This document shows, piece after piece, positions 23,561-26,215 of a stretch of 26,215 nucleotides of DNA. Under the pieces are notes generated by a model, which was given only the letters and a program-made list of their open reading frames with translations, was not told the origin of the DNA and searched no databases. The stretch's first letter is position 1, and every line of letters begins with the position of its first letter. Made by a program: the position numbers and the translations under genes. The stretch is taken from the NCBI GenBank assembly GCA_964012875.1, contig CAXGUU010000006.1, forward strand, positions 1 to 26,215, given 5' to 3'. The stretch comes from CAXGUU01 sp964012875. Its GTDB lineage: Bacteria > Pseudomonadota > Gammaproteobacteria > Ga0077536.

Positions 23561-24226
23561 ATGCGCTCGATTCTGGTTCTCAATGCCAAGGGTGGCAGTG
23601 GAAAAACAACGCTCGCGACCAATCTCGCGGGCTATTACGCGAGCGAGGGTGCGAAAGTCACCCTGGCGGATTTCGATCCGCAGGGCTCAAGTATCGATTG
23701 GCTCGGCCAGCGACCGGACACCGTGGCGAAGATCTCGGGCGTCGAAGCACACGCCAAAGGACTGCGCGTACCGCGACGTACCGACGTGTTGATCATGGAT
23801 GCGCCATCACGAACACACGATGACCAGCTGGTCAGACTGTTGCGCCGTACCCAAACGGTCATTATTCCCGTCGTGCCCTCGCCGGTTGACATCCGGGCGG
23901 CCGAACGGTTTTTCGCTGAACTGGGGGCCGTGCGCGACCGCGTGAAAAAAGATGTCAAAATCGCGACTGTCGCCAGCCGTGTGCGCGACGGCGGAAAAAC
24001 CACCGAAGCGCTTGAAGACTTTCTCTATGACGTCCGACTACCTTCAGGCCGGCGATTTCCTTTCCTGACACTATTGAGGCAGAACGCCAATTACCTCAAG
24101 GCTGCGGAACGCGGCCTGTCGATTTTCGAGTTCGCGCCAATGGCAACCGCAGTTGATCGTGAGTATTGGCAACCACTGGTGCGGTGGCTCGCCAGTGCGC
24201 GCAGCATGCCGGAAAACGCGACCTAG
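23561..24226 (+). CDS. Orphan ParA/MinD-family ATPase
   Basis: Deviant-Walker ATPase of the type that positions cargo on the nucleoid or membrane. The 221 residues begin with the ParA Walker A motif LNAKGGSGKTT (signature Lys10 and catalytic Lys15), Walker A' LADFDPQGSSIDW and Walker B VLIMDAPSR, followed by VIIPVVPSPVDIRAAERFF. It lacks the N-terminal helix-turn-helix of plasmid ParA and is short, like orphan ParAs (ParC, PpfA, McdA types). No ParB, MinE or McdB-like partner is seen beside it. An AGAGGAA ribosome binding site precedes ATG 23561, 76 bases after prk. Its TAG stop interlocks with that of hemY. Cargo unknown. Confidence 0.9.
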   Translation: MRSILVLNAKGGSGKTTLATNLAGYYASEGAKVTLADFDPQGSSIDWLGQRPDTVAKISGVEAHAKGLRVPRRTDVLIMDAPSRTHDDQLVRLLRRTQTVIIPVVPSPVDIRAAERFFAELGAVRDRVKKDVKIATVASRVRDGGKTTEALEDFLYDVRLPSGRRFPFLTLLRQNANYLKAAERGLSIFEFAPMATAVDREYWQPLVRWLASARSMPENAT

Positions 24227-25443
24227 CCCCCTGCGTTTTCCAGCGCCGGCAGATCGCGCTGGTGAGCGCCTTCTCCCGTTGCCAGTGCGAGGCCGGCCTG
24301 TCTCTCAGCTTGAGCAGCGTCCGCGTCGTTCATGCCCTCCAGAACCGCGGCCATCAGCTGGTGCAACAGTGGGCTGGGCGTATCCTGCATTAAAGCCTCC
24401 ACCTGGGTCCTGGCCTGACCCCAGAGACCCGCGCGGATTGATTGCCGCGCACGCGCTAGCCTGAGCCCCGGATCATCGCCGCGCGTGACAGACCAGGCTT
24501 CAAGCTTGCGTAACGGTTTCGCCGGTGGCTCGCATTCGAGCTCGCCATACAAAGCGGCAAGGGCGCTGTCCCAGGCTTTGTCCAGGCGTTTTCTGAGCAG
24601 CGCTTCTGCTTCGTCGTGTTGGCCCAGCCGCATCAGGCTACGAGCATAGGCGGAAACAACGCCGGAGTCAGTCTGCACGGCCTTCTCAAGACTCGTCCAC
24701 AAAGCCAGGGACTCGGCCGCGTCGCGACTGCCATCGAGCAATGCCTCCGATGCACATTCACGCTCGAAGCGACTGGCCTCGTCGTAGGAGAGTGCGCGGT
24801 CGCGCTTCAGCGCCGGAATCAATGCGAGTGCCCCCGCGGCATCGTGGCGTTGTTTGCGTAATTCGAACTGAAGTTTCAGTGCCTCCGGATCCGGCGGCTG
24901 TTGTTGTCCTTCGGCGAGCCAGCGCTCGGCAGCGGCAGCATCACCGGCGTCGAAAGCCCATCGAGCGCGCCTCAGCGCGAGGGCCGGGGCAAGCTCCGGA
25001 TTTAGATGGTCCGCCAGTAGCAGATAGTTATCGCGCCGGCCAGCAGCGTGCTGCGCCTGTGCGGCTTCGGCGGCGGCGAGGTAGTGAGCTTCCGGCCGCT
25101 CGTCACCGGCAACGGCCCGCAGGAATATTTTTTCCGCTGCCGCGTAGCGGCCCTCGCCCATTGCAACCAAGCCCTCAGCCAGCGCGCGATGTGCTTTACG
25201 GCGCTGATGGGTCGAAGTCCAAACGCGCCAGCGGCCGCGCAGTCGCACAAGCTTACCCGCGACCCGCAACAACACGTACAGCCCCGCGCCGCCGACAAGC
25301 AGCAACAGCGCAAAAAAGGCAAAGGTCGTGCGAATCACCTTACCGCCATACCCGATGACGATGAAGCCAGGATCTTGCGCAACATAGTGGCCTGCGATCA
25401 CTGCAATCGTCAGCGCCGCAATAGCAATGAGCAGTGCTTTCAT
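24223..25443 (-). CDS. hemY: HemY protein, inner-membrane TPR protein of the haem operon
   Basis: Gammaproteobacterial HemY (not the Bacillus protoporphyrinogen oxidase of the same name) is an inner-membrane protein with periplasmic or cytosolic TPR repeats, encoded with hemX after hemC and hemD; its biochemical role is unsettled. The 406 residues begin with two membrane helices (KALLIAIAALTIAVIAGHYV and TFAFFALLLLVGGAGLYVLL) separated by the signature QDPGFIVIGYGGKVIRTT, then a long Ala/Leu/Arg-rich helical-repeat domain (GRYAAAEKIFLRAV, LGQHDEAEALLRKRL). ATG 25443 overlaps the hemX stop by ATGA, so the two are coupled. The 3' end abuts the ParA gene, with the two TAG stops sharing the CTAG at 24223-24226. 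Confidence 0.93.
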   Translation of the reverse strand: MKALLIAIAALTIAVIAGHYVAQDPGFIVIGYGGKVIRTTFAFFALLLLVGGAGLYVLLRVAGKLVRLRGRWRVWTSTHQRRKAHRALAEGLVAMGEGRYAAAEKIFLRAVAGDERPEAHYLAAAEAAQAQHAAGRRDNYLLLADHLNPELAPALALRRARWAFDAGDAAAAERWLAEGQQQPPDPEALKLQFELRKQRHDAAGALALIPALKRDRALSYDEASRFERECASEALLDGSRDAAESLALWTSLEKAVQTDSGVVSAYARSLMRLGQHDEAEALLRKRLDKAWDSALAALYGELECEPPAKPLRKLEAWSVTRGDDPGLRLARARQSIRAGLWGQARTQVEALMQDTPSPLLHQLMAAVLEGMNDADAAQAERQAGLALATGEGAHQRDLPALENAGG

Positions 25444-26215
25444 TGGTTAGCCTTCGTATTCGACATCGCCGCATTGCGCAGTAATTGCCGCTTGGCGCGC
25501 ACCGCGTCCAGACTGCTGCCTATCGACGGGACCGCCGGTGCCAGCTCCAGCCTCGAGTACCCTTCCAGATCTTTCAGCATCGCGACCACCTGACCATCTT
25601 CGATGTCGTAATACTGCCGCAGGAGATCCCGGACCAGCGAAACGGCCGCGCGGAAATTTGCAGTATCCCCCTCAAGCACGGCGAGCCTGGCACTGGCCAG
25701 TTCCAAGCGCAGATTCTGTACTAGGAAATAACGCAGTTCCGGATCAAACAAAACGCTGTCTTCGAGCTTGCCATCCTTGATTTCAACCAGGCCCTTCAAA
25801 TCAATCCATATCGCCTGCAGGTAGCCGCGCCAGTCATTTGAGCGGGCCGTTTCATCCGACATTCGGGAAAATGACATGTCGATATCAGCGACCTGTTTTA
25901 TCGGCAGCGACGTAACCCGGGCAACGGCTTCGGCGAGGTAGATGGCCAGGCCTTCGGTATCAGGCACGACAACGCCGTCGAGTGCAGCGATATCGCGCGC
26001 CAGTTGTGAGCGGAGCTCGGCCAGCTCCGGATGCGCGGCCGTCGCAATGCGCTCGTCAGCAGCTTTCAGTGCAGCGAGCGCGGTTTCCACATCACGGTGC
26101 AGAATCAATCGCTGCGTTGCGGCAAAAACCAGGTATTCGACTTCCGCGAGTTGCCAATCGAGTATCGATTGGGATTCGCGGGCATACAGGCCTTTCACCG
26201 CCTGGTCCAGGGTAT
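25440..26215 (-). CDS. hemX: HemX family protein (uroporphyrinogen-III C-methyltransferase-like), C-terminal part
   Basis: Inner-membrane protein of the gammaproteobacterial hemCDXY cluster, annotated in databases as a putative uroporphyrinogen-III C-methyltransferase although enzymatic activity is not established. About 258 residues are visible and the frame stays open to the window edge, so the N-terminal Pro/Ala-rich cytoplasmic part and membrane helix lie outside. Visible family features are YARESQSILDWQLAEVEYLV, AATQRLILHRDVETALAAL, the WIDLKGLVEI block and FLVQNLRLELASARLAVLEG. The ATGA overlap with hemY confirms the pairing. GTG 26198 is an internal valine, not a start. Confidence 0.9.
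   Translation of the reverse strand, partial: TLDQAVKGLYARESQSILDWQLAEVEYLVFAATQRLILHRDVETALAALKAADERIATAAHPELAELRSQLARDIAALDGVVVPDTEGLAIYLAEAVARVTSLPIKQVADIDMSFSRMSDETARSNDWRGYLQAIWIDLKGLVEIKDGKLEDSVLFDPELRYFLVQNLRLELASARLAVLEGDTANFRAAVSLVRDLLRQYYDIEDGQVVAMLKDLEGYSRLELAPAVPSIGSSLDAVRAKRQLLRNAAMSNTKANQ

Overview
The window is a chromosomal segment of a free-living-type Gammaproteobacterium with fairly high GC. The evidence is the gene set and its linkages: prfA-prmC, bfr with bfd, an oligopeptidase A (PrlC), a YgiM-like SH3 protein, ysxC beside cytochrome c4 and dsbA, uvrD, pmbA, sthA, msbA, hemX-hemY, and a marine-proteobacterial (class GN) sortase. A more exact placement (Chromatiales- or Woeseia-like lineages come to mind) is a guess. 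I see no phage, insertion sequence or CRISPR array.

Layout. 1-2206 (+): 3' end of prfA, prmC and a MoeB/ThiF-type E1-like enzyme. 2285-3106 (-): iron storage pair bfr and bfd with a Fur-box-like site. 3228-6463 (+): a LemA-family gene with no canonical start at the conserved N-terminus, a wrecked GIDE/E3-ligase-like gene that still carries an EF-hand, then prlC. 6486-9841 (+): SH3/coiled-coil membrane protein, exonuclease III, ribosomal protein L31, a lipoprotein M48 protease, followed by a set of C-rich hairpins and a terminator that could be a small RNA. 10051-12152: ysxC (-) divergent from cytochrome c4 (+) and dsbA (+). 12153-12802 has no recognisable gene but ends in a textbook Pho box in front of a stand-alone pstS. 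13822-14791 (-): sortase, the truncated 3' end of its substrate gene, and tRNA-Arg(CCG). 15190-16029 (+): membrane-anchored dihaem cytochrome c. 16110-19746: uvrD (-) and pmbA (+), divergent. 19743-22322 (-): an sthA pseudogene directly behind msbA. 22591-24226 (+): phosphoribulokinase and an orphan ParA ATPase. 24223-26215 (-): hemY and hemX (partial).

How the genes fit together. Recurrent themes are translation termination (RF1 and its methyltransferase), iron storage and release under iron control, periplasmic redox (cytochrome c4, a c5-like dihaem cytochrome, DsbA), envelope maintenance (M48 lipoprotein protease, MsbA, sortase) and haem-biosynthesis-associated membrane proteins.

The most striking feature is decay. 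GIDE, the sortase substrate and sthA are clearly broken, and LemA is doubtful at its 5' end, while immediate neighbours are intact. I found no convincing new multi-gene system. The best candidates for something undescribed are the C-rich hairpin RNA at 9852-10021, the unassigned stretch at 12153-12709, and the orphan ParA beside phosphoribulokinase.
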